Shown: positions 18,167-28,100 of the stretch, in pieces
Layout of the letters: the number at the start of each line of letters is the position of its first letter
Position numbering within the stretch: position 1 is the stretch's first letter
From: Alteromonas macleodii ATCC 27126
GTDB lineage: Bacteria; Pseudomonadota; Gammaproteobacteria; Enterobacterales; Alteromonadaceae
DNA length: 64,000 nucleotides
Direction of reading: 5' to 3'
Assembly: GCF_000172635.2 (NCBI RefSeq)
Contig: NC_018632.1
Location: 2,542,001 to 2,606,000, forward strand
Translations under genes and position numbers: made by a program
The notes under the pieces: generated by a model
Told to the model about the DNA's origin: nothing
Seen by the model: only the letters and a program-made list of their open reading frames with translations
The model's database searches: none

Positions 18167-21100
18167 AGCTTCTCCTCCTGAGACGCATTGTTGACCATGG
18201 CGAGCAGCACAAAAGCACTTAAATGCGGTATATCATTCCAACTCACGCCCTGAGGAAACAGCCAATGTAAGTAAGGGTTGCTTGCCATATCGGCGCTGAA
18301 CTGCCCGCTACTTTGCTGCCAGTCGATTAATGCTCGCTGTAACTCTATCGTGTTAAAAAGTGCAGCGGCTTGATCCACCGCCTGTTTCGCTTTTTCATGT
18401 TTTTCATTTGTCGTTTCGCTAGCTACAGCGTTGTCTTTATCAGTGAACGGGCACATCTCGTCAATTGCATGTTGAACTTGTCCAAGTATTGCTCTGTCGG
18501 TTTCACTAGTCCCGTCCGCACTATTTAGTAGCGCATGCAGAATGTCGGTAAACATCTCAGGCTTTATGCTTTCCACTACTGGCTTGGTGTCTGAATTTCT
18601 GGCTCCGGGCATAAAAGTACCGAACAAACTTAAATGAATAGGTGTCGGCGCTGTATAAACAGCCATGTAAAGCTGTTCAATAAACAAAAGTAACCGCACA
18701 GCAGTTTCCCGGTCGTAAGCGGGGAAGCGCTGCTTTTTCAAAATGGTTTCGCCCTTTTCCCAAGCACACGAATAGATATCCAGCGGATAATTGCTGTAGC
18801 TGGTTTCTTCAACGCTACTTGAAAAAACTAATTGGGAGATGAAGGATCCCAGGGCGCGATGTGCGTCAACTTTGCCTGCACATAGCTCGACTAGCGCGTC
18901 ACTGCCTAATAAAGCCGATGAAGTAAAGGTGATGTACTTGCCTTGAAAGTGTGCTTTTTTAGGTTCTGCGTCATGAGGGCCCATGGCCTGACTTAAAGCC
19001 AACGCCCCTTCTTTCCACATGTCAACTTCATCTCTGGCAACGGGGTTATTGGGAATATCCCCTCTAAGCGAAGCAAACTTGATCACTTTTTCACTATAGG
19101 AAAGCTGGGTAACATCATCTTTCTCTGGCGAAACGCGCTCTGCAGACGAAAAGATAGCGTCGAGCACCTGGTAGCGCAGCAGCGCATTGGTTTCAAACGG
19201 CTCGCTATTTTCAAGTAGCGTAAACGATTGAGACAGATTCACGCCCAGCCGTTGGACGGAAAAATACTCCAGCGGATCTTTGAAAGCTCTCGCAATTTGA
19301 ATACCTGATAAACGAAACGTTTGCGTTGAAAGCGTATCAGCTGATGGCGCTAGCGTTGCCGAATTACCATCATCGGTAGATTCATTATCTGCTTCGTCGG
19401 TATTTAATTTCGTTTTTTGTAACGCGTCAGCTAACCGTAACCACCCTGTTTCGTAGCTCGGCAAGGTTCCCGTAAAGCCTTCTTCACTAAACGGGTGTAG
19501 CGGCGCATTAACGCTGTACTTTGATAACTCCAGTGCGTAGCTGTTTTCTAGCATATCCATGAACTCAGCCAATACCAGACTGGGTTGTCGCTCACTATTA
19601 TTAGTAACGTCGTTTCCTTGGTAGCTTAAATATAAGCTCTCTCTGGTGGAAATAATGGCTTCGAGGAATAAATATCTGTCCTCCAAACGTCGTGAGCGGT
19701 CACCAATCTGGCGGCCAGCGCCCGCCATTAAGTCGAGGCCTAGCGGGCTTGATTTTCTGGGGAATTCACTGTCGTTCAGCCCCAAAATGCACACTTTTTT
19801 AAACGGAATGCTTCGCATGGGCAGCATTGAACACACCGTAACCTGACCGGTCATAAAGTGGTTACCAGCATCTGGCGACGAGAATCGATTGAGTAGCAGG
19901 TCGCGAACCTGACGAAGGGTGAGTTCGTGTTCATAAGCTGCCTCTTCGCACCGTGCAGCAAGATCGGCAGCAACTTTGGCAATAAGATCCCAACTTTGCT
20001 GCTGCTCTTGTATCGGCATAAAACACGCATCTCTAAGCGATATTAAGGCTTTAGACCACTGCGCGGCCGTCCTTGGGGCTGTTAATACTTGGGCAAACTC
20101 ACCCAACAGCGCCACAACGTCAATAAGCTTGCCTAACGTAAGCGCACTCTGTCCTTCAACGTCGGGAATAGTAAGTAAGTCACTCACAATGACTTCACTA
20201 TCTGGTGCCAGCATACCCATAAGTAACCGGCGAATTCCCCACCACCAGCTGTAAGTGTCGTCTAGATCAACGCCTTCTGAAACGGCCGTTTTATGAGCAC
20301 TATTAAGACCCCAATGAATATGAGCTTGTTTTAGCCATACCACCATTTGCTCGATATCATCTTGGGATACTGAGAAACGCTTTTGCACTGAATCTAGCTG
20401 CAGATAATCCATAATGTCCGACACACCAAAACGGCTATCCGGCAGCTGTAACAGCGCCATAAACGCCGCAATCAACGGCTCTGCATCCATTGGGCTTCTA
20501 TCTGCAATGGTACAAGGAAGCGTAACCTGCCCCCTGCCAGCCAAAGCCTTTGTGCCTACTCTGTGAAATACAGCATCAACAAATGGCGCGTAGTTTTCGA
20601 TGGCGGGGCACATCACCAGAATATCAGATGGGGTGCGCGTTTTATCTTGAGATAACCAATGTAGTAAGTGGTCGTGTAATACCTGCACTTCGCGAAGTGC
20701 GGAATGGGTACACATGATAGTAACGCTATCGTCTTTTTCTCTTAAATCATGAGCAAGTGGCTTCGGTTGAGCGGCCTGCAAGATATCGTTGTGAATATAC
20801 TCGAGTAGACCACGAGCATTGTCGCTGCCAGCGTTATCGTTTGTTTCTTCAAAATCCGGTGAATCAAACGCACTAATCTCAAAGGTATCCAGTTCAGTGA
20901 GTAAGTTGAATAGCTCTCTGCCCTGTTTACCTAAGTTGCCAAGCAGCGGGTTTGACTGATCTTCTTCCATCCATTTTTTAAGGCCTTCTAACCGCAATAA
21001 TTTCGCCTGTTCGCTACTGCTTTTCGCTTCACCCCAGTAATTAACGCTGGGGTTTAGGTGAAATATATGAATATCAATGTGCTGCGCGAGGGCGTCAAAA

Positions 21101-21795
21101 AATGCGATAAGCTGTGGGGCCATAGTATTAATAGCAAACACTATCACACGATCAGGCAACTTGTTCGTTGGCTCGCTTGGTAAATGACCAGCTTCTAACG
21201 CTCCTAACGCCTCTAGGGTCATTTGATGCAAACGTGCAGGATGCAGCGGTTGCTCTTTGACCAATATGCGCCAAATTTCGCTTTGCCATATCTCCATGTC
21301 ATCGAATACAGCGCGTTCGTTCGCTTCCCACTTAAACAACCAGTCTGGGCGGTACAGTAAGTATTGCTCGTACACGTCGGCCAGAGCGGTAGCAAGCTGA
21401 AGGCGCTGTAACCCCTGCTCTTGTTCACTTCCCGCATTTTGCCAATACCGGTTAACTTGCTCGAAGGCTTCTGCGCTCATTAGCGAGCCATCTTGGAGAA
21501 TATTGTCGATACGCCATGTCAGTACTTCACGACGATATGGAGATTGCTTGGGTACTTTGTCCTGTCCAAGTACGGTACGTGCGGTATTCCACATAAAGCG
21601 TACTGGTAAAGGGTAATCAATATTCATTGCCACGCCGTGTTCTGTGGCAAGCTGCATGCTGACCCAGTGCTGCATTCCCGGGCTTTCAACCAAGATGGTT
21701 TCTGGCGTAAATACGCCCATGGGCTGCTGACGTAAAAGCGTGGTGAGAAGAAAACTTAAGTGTTCTAATTTATTAGAGGGATATAGCGCAAGCAA
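18163..21795 (-). CDS. recC: RecC, exonuclease V gamma subunit
   Basis: The 1210-residue protein matches RecC across its length, starting LALYPSNKLEHLSFLLTTLL and continuing TILVESPGMQHWVSMQLA, close to the start of the E. coli subunit. RecC scans for Chi, splits the duplex and has an inactive helicase/nuclease-like fold. The start is TTG at 21795: AAAGGA stands eight bases upstream and the alignment to RecC begins there. It heads the unit recC-recB-recD; the ptrA gene found between recC and recB in enterics is missing. A possible terminator-containing leader lies 260 bp upstream. Confidence 0.94.
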   Translation of the reverse strand: MLALYPSNKLEHLSFLLTTLLRQQPMGVFTPETILVESPGMQHWVSMQLATEHGVAMNIDYPLPVRFMWNTARTVLGQDKVPKQSPYRREVLTWRIDNILQDGSLMSAEAFEQVNRYWQNAGSEQEQGLQRLQLATALADVYEQYLLYRPDWLFKWEANERAVFDDMEIWQSEIWRILVKEQPLHPARLHQMTLEALGALEAGHLPSEPTNKLPDRVIVFAINTMAPQLIAFFDALAQHIDIHIFHLNPSVNYWGEAKSSSEQAKLLRLEGLKKWMEEDQSNPLLGNLGKQGRELFNLLTELDTFEISAFDSPDFEETNDNAGSDNARGLLEYIHNDILQAAQPKPLAHDLREKDDSVTIMCTHSALREVQVLHDHLLHWLSQDKTRTPSDILVMCPAIENYAPFVDAVFHRVGTKALAGRGQVTLPCTIADRSPMDAEPLIAAFMALLQLPDSRFGVSDIMDYLQLDSVQKRFSVSQDDIEQMVVWLKQAHIHWGLNSAHKTAVSEGVDLDDTYSWWWGIRRLLMGMLAPDSEVIVSDLLTIPDVEGQSALTLGKLIDVVALLGEFAQVLTAPRTAAQWSKALISLRDACFMPIQEQQQSWDLIAKVAADLAARCEEAAYEHELTLRQVRDLLLNRFSSPDAGNHFMTGQVTVCSMLPMRSIPFKKVCILGLNDSEFPRKSSPLGLDLMAGAGRQIGDRSRRLEDRYLFLEAIISTRESLYLSYQGNDVTNNSERQPSLVLAEFMDMLENSYALELSKYSVNAPLHPFSEEGFTGTLPSYETGWLRLADALQKTKLNTDEADNESTDDGNSATLAPSADTLSTQTFRLSGIQIARAFKDPLEYFSVQRLGVNLSQSFTLLENSEPFETNALLRYQVLDAIFSSAERVSPEKDDVTQLSYSEKVIKFASLRGDIPNNPVARDEVDMWKEGALALSQAMGPHDAEPKKAHFQGKYITFTSSALLGSDALVELCAGKVDAHRALGSFISQLVFSSSVEETSYSNYPLDIYSCAWEKGETILKKQRFPAYDRETAVRLLLFIEQLYMAVYTAPTPIHLSLFGTFMPGARNSDTKPVVESIKPEMFTDILHALLNSADGTSETDRAILGQVQHAIDEMCPFTDKDNAVASETTNEKHEKAKQAVDQAAALFNTIELQRALIDWQQSSGQFSADMASNPYLHWLFPQGVSWNDIPHLSAFVLLAMVNNASQEEKL

Positions 21796-22055
21796 TCGAA
21801 AAATCCTTTGTAGAACGTGCTTTTAGATACTGTGCAAAGACTGTACAGGTATCGTCGACCTTATAATTTAGTGTATCGCATTGGGCTCAGTAGTTAAGTT
21901 ATTTCTCCAAAATTTAGATAAGCAAATGTCTTATGATAATAAAACAAATACTGGGGGCATGGCGAAATCAATACTCGGAGAGTTCTAAGCAAAGTGATAG
22001 AGGGATCTGGCGCAGTAAATGAGTACAAAGAAGCGTGTGTGGGCGATTTTCAGAC

Positions 22056-22100
22056 AAAAAAAACCCACACAGACCTCAGGACACGAAAAATCTGTATGGG
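22056..22100 (-). terminator. Minus-strand terminator upstream of recC
   Basis: Read on the minus strand, CCCATACAGA (22100-22091) pairs with TCTGTGTGGG (22073-22064) with one G-U pair, and eight T residues follow (22063-22056). A second complement of TGTGTGGG, CCCACACA (22043-22036), lies beyond the T run, so an alternative hairpin is possible. Confidence 0.6.
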
Positions 22101-22182
22101 TAAGGTTTACGGTCTACTCAGTAACAACGTGAATAAGCGTTGCCTGGCACTCATTCACGTTAGCGCTACTGAGCAGCACTGT
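22056..22182 (-). ncRNA. Candidate small RNA or recC leader
   Basis: On the minus strand a possible promoter (TTGGCA at 22214-22209 and ATAAAT at 22193-22188, with a rather short 15-bp spacer) is followed by a nested hairpin at 22173-22117. A single-stranded link and the T8-tailed terminator at 22100-22056 complete the unit. This is the order seen in trans-acting small RNAs of about 120-130 nt. It could equally be an attenuator in the leader of recC, which starts 260 nt further on. A 15-codon frame (MSARQRLFTLLLSRP) lies within the hairpin and may be accidental. I do not recognise it as a known RNA family. Confidence 0.4.
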
Positions 22183-22283
22183 TAACGATTTATGTTTTGC
22201 AGGTTGAATGCCAACTTTTTAAACCTGAAATATCAATAACTTAAACAAAAATAGAAAACATGACCAACAAGACATAGTTTTAC

Positions 22284-22303
22284 CGTGGTGCAAGTGCACC
22301 ACG
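22284..22303. other. Hairpin in dUTPase gene leader
   Basis: CGTGGTGC (22284-22291), loop AAGT, and GCACCACG (22296-22303) form a perfect eight-pair stem with a tetraloop, 127 bp before the dUTPase ATG. No T run follows on either strand, so it is not a normal terminator. It could be an operator or an mRNA-stability element. Confidence 0.4.
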
Positions 22304-22430
22304 AGCAAGCAGACATTAAAGAAAGCGCTTTACTCTCGCTGCCGTAAATTTAGCAGTTTCTCCCGAAGCGTCATTCAAGTACAATTTCGCCTTTACGAAA
22401 CGCAACACAATTTCACGGTCAGGAGCAACA

Positions 22431-23084
22431 ATGTTAACCGCGCAACAACTCGCCACTATGCTTTCTCTTCAGGATAAAATGAACGCCAAAGTAAACCCAG
22501 ACTGGCTAAATGCTGGTTACGGATACTTGCGTGCAGCAATGGTAGAGTCAGTTGAAGCAATTGAACATCACGGCTGGAAATGGTGGAAAGCACAGCAAAA
22601 AGACTTGCCACAGCTTCAAATGGAATTGGTGGATATCTGGCACTTTGCACTAAGTGCCTGCATTATTGAATATAAAGGCGATATCGCTGAATCTGCAAAA
22701 AGTATTGCTTCTGAATTAGCAAGTGGCAAAACGTTAGTAACCTTCGATGGAAAGGACTACGACGCGTCAAATCTGTCGCTTCTTGATAATTTAGAGCTCA
22801 TGACGGGCCTTTGCGCCGCCAAACGCTTTAGCGTGCCACTATTCATGTTCATCGTAAGCCAGTGTGAAATGTCAGCTGACGAACTTTATCGTCAGTACGT
22901 AGGTAAAAATGTGCTCAATTTTTTCCGCCAAGATAACGGCTATAAAGAAGGCACTTACATAAAGGTGTGGGAAGGTCGTGAAGACAACGAGCACCTGGTA
23001 GAAGTAATGGATGCCCTAGATTTAACGAAGCCAGAGTTTAGCGACTTAGTGTATGAAGGGTTACGCTCTCGCTACCCTTCTTAA
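22431..23084 (+). CDS. All-alpha dimeric dUTP diphosphatase
   Basis: The 217-residue protein fits the all-alpha dUTPase/MazG-like family (dUTPase_2), not the trimeric Dut. The metal site is built from Glu39 and Glu42 in AAMVESVEAIEHHGWKWW, then Glu65 and Asp68 in MELVDIWHF. The N-terminal LQDKMNAK segment is a family hallmark. It hydrolyses dUTP to dUMP and pyrophosphate, keeping uracil out of DNA and feeding dTMP synthesis. AGGAG is well placed before the ATG. It stands alone between recCBD (divergent) and the acyl-CoA ligase gene (convergent), with its own terminator. Confidence 0.87.
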   Translation: MLTAQQLATMLSLQDKMNAKVNPDWLNAGYGYLRAAMVESVEAIEHHGWKWWKAQQKDLPQLQMELVDIWHFALSACIIEYKGDIAESAKSIASELASGKTLVTFDGKDYDASNLSLLDNLELMTGLCAAKRFSVPLFMFIVSQCEMSADELYRQYVGKNVLNFFRQDNGYKEGTYIKVWEGREDNEHLVEVMDALDLTKPEFSDLVYEGLRSRYPS

Positions 23085-23180
23085 ATCGACCATTGCGTTT
23101 CATTTGACGCGATGTAGCATCGCTGTAGTGCTTATAGCTCAACACAGTTTCAACGCTTATTGCGTCTCCTTCTGATAACA

Positions 23181-23213
23181 AAAAGCTCTGTCATAGACAG
23201 AGCTTTTTTAATT
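23181..23213. terminator. Bidirectional terminator
   Basis: AAAAGCTCTGTC (23181-23192), loop ATA, and GACAGAGCTTTT (23196-23207) form a strong stem with A and T runs on both sides. It separates the convergent dUTPase and acyl-CoA ligase genes. Confidence 0.9.
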
Positions 23214-23243
23214 ATTGCCAAAGCAAAAGACTCAACGACGATT

Positions 23244-24923
23244 TTACGCGTCAACCCAAACTAATTTGTCGCTATAGCTACCTTGGATAATATCAACAAA
23301 GCGGTCTTCTAAAACATGACGCTTTACTTTGAGCGTCGGAGTCAGCAAGTCGTTTTCGATGCTCCATTCGTTTTTCATAATGACGACGCGGTCCATAACT
23401 TGATGGCTTTCCAGTTTTGCGTTGATAGCTTCGAATGTTTTCTTAAGGCTTGCTTCAATGCCCGCTTTGTCTTTTTTCTGCGCTTCTTCACTAAGCACTA
23501 GCAAAGCCACAGGTTGAGGCAAATTAGTCCCCGTTACACACACTTGCTCAACAATAGGGTTTTCCATGAATTTTGCTTCAATCGGCGCTGGCGTAACATA
23601 CTTACCCTTCGCGGTTTTAAAGATGTCTTTTAAACGACCAGTAATTTTAACGTAGCCATCAGCATCAATGACCCCTTTATCGCCAGTGCGCAGATAACCA
23701 TCCTCAGTAAAGACTTCAGCCGTTTTTTGTGGTTCCAAGTAGTATTCCAGCATATTGCACGGCGACTTAACTTGAATCTCACCTTCTTCTGACGTGCGAA
23801 TGTCTACGCCGTCGTATGGCTTGCCGATACAGCCGATTTTATCATGACGGAAAGGTACACTGCCGGTGCCATAAGCACTGTTCTCGGTCATTCCCCATCC
23901 CTCAGAAATGTAGATACCAATTTTCGCGAACCATTCAATGACTGCTGGTGCAAGTGGCGCCGAACCGCTTGCCCACAAACGTGCGTTATTAATGCCCAAG
24001 CCATCGCGAATTTTTTTCGCAACAATTTTGTTCAAAATTGGAATTTTAAGCAGCGTATCCAGTTTCTTCTGCGGCATTTTCGCTAACACGCCCATCTGAA
24101 ACTTTGTCCATAAACGCGGTACCGAAATAAATAGCGTTGGCTGACAGTGACCTACATCCCGTTGGAAGGTAGTTAAATCTTCTACAAAGTGAATTTTGCC
24201 ACCACTGTAGTAGCTTGAAAGCTCGACCAATACACGCTCTGTAATATGCGCAAGTGGTAAGTAGCTCATTGTGCGATCGTTTTGGTTAATACCCAATTGA
24301 TCGAGCGAGCGACGCGCTGCCCAACAAGCCGTATTGTAACTGTGCACCACCCCTTTAGGCTGACCGGTACTGCCAGACGTATAAATGATTGTCATCAAAT
24401 CATCCATATCAGGTACAGGCGAGTCTGTTATGGGCGCGATATCCATAAACGCTTTCCACTGTTGCTTAGTAGCAATGTTTGGATAAGGAAAGGCAACCGT
24501 TAAATATTCTGAAGGAATAGAGGCAACTTGTTCCGCAGTATTATCTAGTTTTCCAACGAACAATAGCTGTACGTCAGCATGTTTCAATACATACTGGACT
24601 GTGTCTGGACCGGCTGTTGAGAAAATAGGTACCGACACGTGACCTGCCATCATAATGCCCAGATCAGCGATAAACCACTCAGCACAGTTTTTTGAAAAGA
24701 TACCTATACGGCTGCCTTGCGGGAAATCGAATTCACGTAAACGTGCTGCCACTTTTCTGGCTTGTTCGGCGACTTGCTTCCATGTGTAGTCGTGGTATTC
24801 ACCGTTAATAGGCTGCGTAAGAAATACGTCGTTCCCACGGCTCTGTTCCCAGTGGTACAACATACTTAATGGCGATGTTATTACTTCCGTGGTATTTGCG
24901 TTTGCTGTCATGTCTAGCGGCAT
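23244..24923 (-). CDS. AMP-binding long-chain acyl-CoA ligase
   Basis: The 559-residue enzyme is an adenylate-forming ligase. The P-loop YTSGSTGQPKG is at 181-191; GWGMTENSAYG, GYLRTGD and KITGRLKDIFKT follow in the usual order. It would activate fatty acids via an acyl-AMP to acyl-CoA; the length and the ISVPRLWTKF and APIEAKF segments resemble the FAA1-like group that also lacks membrane helices. It is monocistronic, convergent with the dUTPase gene. Exact chain-length preference cannot be read from sequence. An internal ATG at codon 5 is an alternative start. Confidence 0.9.
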   Translation of the reverse strand: MPLDMTANANTTEVITSPLSMLYHWEQSRGNDVFLTQPINGEYHDYTWKQVAEQARKVAARLREFDFPQGSRIGIFSKNCAEWFIADLGIMMAGHVSVPIFSTAGPDTVQYVLKHADVQLLFVGKLDNTAEQVASIPSEYLTVAFPYPNIATKQQWKAFMDIAPITDSPVPDMDDLMTIIYTSGSTGQPKGVVHSYNTACWAARRSLDQLGINQNDRTMSYLPLAHITERVLVELSSYYSGGKIHFVEDLTTFQRDVGHCQPTLFISVPRLWTKFQMGVLAKMPQKKLDTLLKIPILNKIVAKKIRDGLGINNARLWASGSAPLAPAVIEWFAKIGIYISEGWGMTENSAYGTGSVPFRHDKIGCIGKPYDGVDIRTSEEGEIQVKSPCNMLEYYLEPQKTAEVFTEDGYLRTGDKGVIDADGYVKITGRLKDIFKTAKGKYVTPAPIEAKFMENPIVEQVCVTGTNLPQPVALLVLSEEAQKKDKAGIEASLKKTFEAINAKLESHQVMDRVVIMKNEWSIENDLLTPTLKVKRHVLEDRFVDIIQGSYSDKLVWVDA

Positions 24924-25144
24924 AAGTCACTCATATGTTGTTATAATGTAGCTCATTTTTACAATGATTTCACAGACTTCTAATAAGCCCTATTTTTTAT
25001 TGAAAAACAAGCTTTTTAAACAAGCGTTTACATTCTATGCGACGAATAACAAGGCTTTAGAGGCTAAATTTAGTTTTCTTATAGATTTGGCTTTTGAATC
25101 TTTATGGTCTTATCTGTTAGAAAAACGCGGTAAATATCGACGTT

Positions 25145-28100
25145 TTACCACGCTTTAAATAACAGCGGTACAACTTCCTCGGCGGTACAAGGCTTGGCGT
25201 AGAAATAGCCTTGGTGGAAATAACACGCTTTTCCAATCAATTCTTCTGCTTGCGCTTTTGTTTCAACGCCTTCCGCAACACAACTCATATTCAAGTTATT
25301 CGCTAACGTAATGGTTGTTGTTACCAGCGCTTCGTTTGCATTACCCGGCGCCATTTCGTTAACGAAGCTCTTGTCGATTTTTAATACCGACAACGGATAA
25401 CGCTTTAAATAGCTTAAAGACGAGTAACCTGTACCAAAATCGTCAAGGGCTAATACAAAACCTTCTTTCACAAACCGATTAATCTGTCTTAACGCATTGT
25501 CACTGTCATCCATCAATACGCCTTCGGTAATCTCGAATCGAAACGCTTCTTTGGGTAGATTGAACTCATCAAGCAGGGTTAGCACACCGGTTAAGTCGAA
25601 TTCGGTTTTGAAGTGAAGTGCAGATAGATTAATAGAGACAAACCCCGTGAAGCCTTGGCTGTACCAGGACGACAAGTCCTCTGCCGCTCTTCGCATTGCC
25701 TGTCGTGTAACTTCTATTATGTACTTCAATTCTTCAAGTACCGGAATGAACTGATCGGGGAAAAGAGGCTCGTTATCCAGTTTTCCTCGCAGCAGTAACT
25801 CAACCCCAATAGTGGTATTGGTTCTGGCATCTATAATTGGCTGGTAGTGATTGAAGAAGCAGTCATCTGAATAGGCTCGTTTTACTTTATTTTCAAGCTG
25901 TAAACGCGTTTTGGCACGTTCATTCATGTCTGTCGTAAAGTAGGTAAAGCCGCTTAATGCGTCCTTCTTCGCCGTATACATAGCCACATCAGCCTGCTTG
26001 ATAAGCTCAGCAGGCTCAGAGGCGTCTTCGGGATAAAACGCCACACCAATACTGCACGAAACACGAAGCACTTCCTCTGCTAACGATATAGGCGTTTCTA
26101 CTGATTCAATGATTTGTGCCACGAATGAGCTCAAGTCGTCATTGGCATTAACTTCCTCAATAACAATAACGAATTCATCGCCGCCTAATCGCGCAACGGT
26201 GCCCGACTCAGCCACAAGGTTTCGCATTCGGTTGGCTACAATGCGCAGCAGTTTGTCACCGTAGTCATGCCCAAGTGAGTCGTTAATACCTTTAAATCTA
26301 TCCAAGTCAACAAACATCACCGCCACACGATGCTCATGATGACGGGCAAGCCCAATAGCATGCTCCAGTCTGTCTAGCAGCAATGTTCTGTTGACCAAGC
26401 CTGTTAAGCCATCGTAGGTCGCGATTTTCAGAAGTTTGCGCTCAGCATTTTTTTGTTCTGTGATGTCGGAAATAACAATTAGGTAATGCTCTGCAGTATT
26501 ACTTTCGCCACTTACCGCTGTTATATCAATAAGCACGTCGTAGCGCTTGCCATCAGCACCATCGATCACGGCCTCGTCTTTCCAAAAATCCCCTCCCTGC
26601 ATTTCCGGTAATTTGCCAGAAAGGTGTCTATTCAACGTTGGGTAACGCAAATAAAGTCGTGCCAACTGCTTGGGTAACGGCTCTTTATTATTAAAGCCGA
26701 ACACGTGTTCAAAAGCTGGGTTCGCGGCAACTAAACGCTTTTCTTTATCAAAAATTAAAACCCAGTCTCGAGTTTGTCTAAAAGCGTCACTGAATAGCGT
26801 TACCTGCTGCTGAGCTTTTTGTAGTCTAAACAGTTGGCGTTGACGGGAGAGTAAATATGCTACGAATAAACTTACGATGAGCGCTGCGTAAATAGTATAT
26901 GCAAGCGGTGAACGCAGAGGCGCATGTGGCATATAAAGCGTAATTTCAGCCGGTAGCACGTTATAGTCGAAACTACCTGGCGTGGGGGCAACAGAAAAAA
27001 CGTAGTCTCCCGGTTCTATGTTGGTAAAGGTTATTTTTGCATCGTCAGTCACGCCTTCTGTAACGACGCGATCACCGTTCAACAGCTTGTAGTAGTACTT
27101 TACTTTTCCTATGCCTGACATCGCTAATGACGAAAAATGGATTGTTAACCCATAATCTTCGTAATCGAGATCGAAATGATGTCCACTTAGGTTTTTAAGC
27201 GGCTGATTAAGCACCCTATTGTCTACGGCAACTTCCGTTATAGCAGTTTGCTTACTGAGCAAACTTCTTCCAACTTCCAAGCTTTCCAATTGCGATGCAG
27301 AGAAAACCACAGCGCCGCTCGTCGAACCGTAAGCCAGTCGACCGTCCTTAAGCTTAAGCGAAGCCCCCTGGTTAAACTCAGAAACACTTAGCTCTCGTCC
27401 GTAGATAAAGTTCTTAATTTGGCCGGTAGACGGATCGTAATTGTGTAACCCTTTGTGCGAACTAAACCAGATATTGCCTGCTTCGTCTTTTTGCAGCCCG
27501 TAAACAATGTTTGATAATAAAATATTCGATTCGTTTAGGTTGTACAACGGCTCAAACGTGTCTGCGTCTATACCAACCAACCCTACGCCACTGTATGCAA
27601 GCCACAGCACCCCCATATCGTCGATAACCCACGACGATATAGAGCGATCTCGGCCACGCTGTAGCTCTGAGAATCGATAGACCAATTCATGCTGAAACGT
27701 CTCTGGGTCGATTAACCACAAACCACCTTCGGTAGCAAAAAATAATCGATCATTGTGGTAATGAGACTGCCCCAAAAAACCCAATGAAAAATTTATGTCA
27801 AAAACACGAGGGTCCAGCTCTAAAGAGGAAATTTCTTTTTCGTCCACGTCATACTTTACAAAACCTTCGTTGCCAATAAAGTACAAATCCCCTTTATCTG
27901 AAAGCATCATTCCCGTGCCATACGCATCAAATATGGTGTCATCGCCACCTTTTAATACCTCTGGCCGGTTAGCCTCCCCTGTTTCCATATCAAACAACCG
28001 TATTCCGTTGTACGTATTGAGAAACAATTCGCCACTTTGGGTTGGAACAATTTTGTCTACGGCTCCTTCACCAATAATCGCTCTTTCACTTTTTGAATAC

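Larger units (their letters stand above)
21796..22430. other. Structured intergenic region between recC and dUTPase gene
   Basis: This 635-bp gap between divergent genes has no convincing protein gene; a 63-codon frame at 21994-22185 crosses the hairpins and is rejected. It holds a nested hairpin (outer arms CTCAGTA 22117-22123 and TACTGAG 22167-22173; inner arms AACGTGAAT 22126-22134 and ATTCACGTT 22153-22161). It also holds a minus-strand terminator at 22056-22100 and a plus-strand leader hairpin at 22284-22303. Confidence 0.6.

Noticed and set aside
22092..22099. CTGTATGG octamer in the sRNA candidate as a MocR site
   Set aside because: A single octamer is expected by chance about twice in 64 kb; only the cluster at 9803-9941 is convincing.
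22117..22173. Integron attC-like site in the nested hairpin
   Set aside because: The core-site pattern and its imperfect inner boxes are not present, and no integron integrase or cassette array is nearby.
21994..22185. 63-codon plus-strand frame
   Set aside because: It runs through the hairpin and the minus-strand terminator, has no good ribosome site or recognisable family, and is better explained by the RNA structure.
24964..25158. 64-codon plus-strand frame between acyl-CoA ligase and GGDEF-EAL genes
   Set aside because: Low-complexity, no family or ribosome site, and it overlaps the end of the large minus-strand gene.
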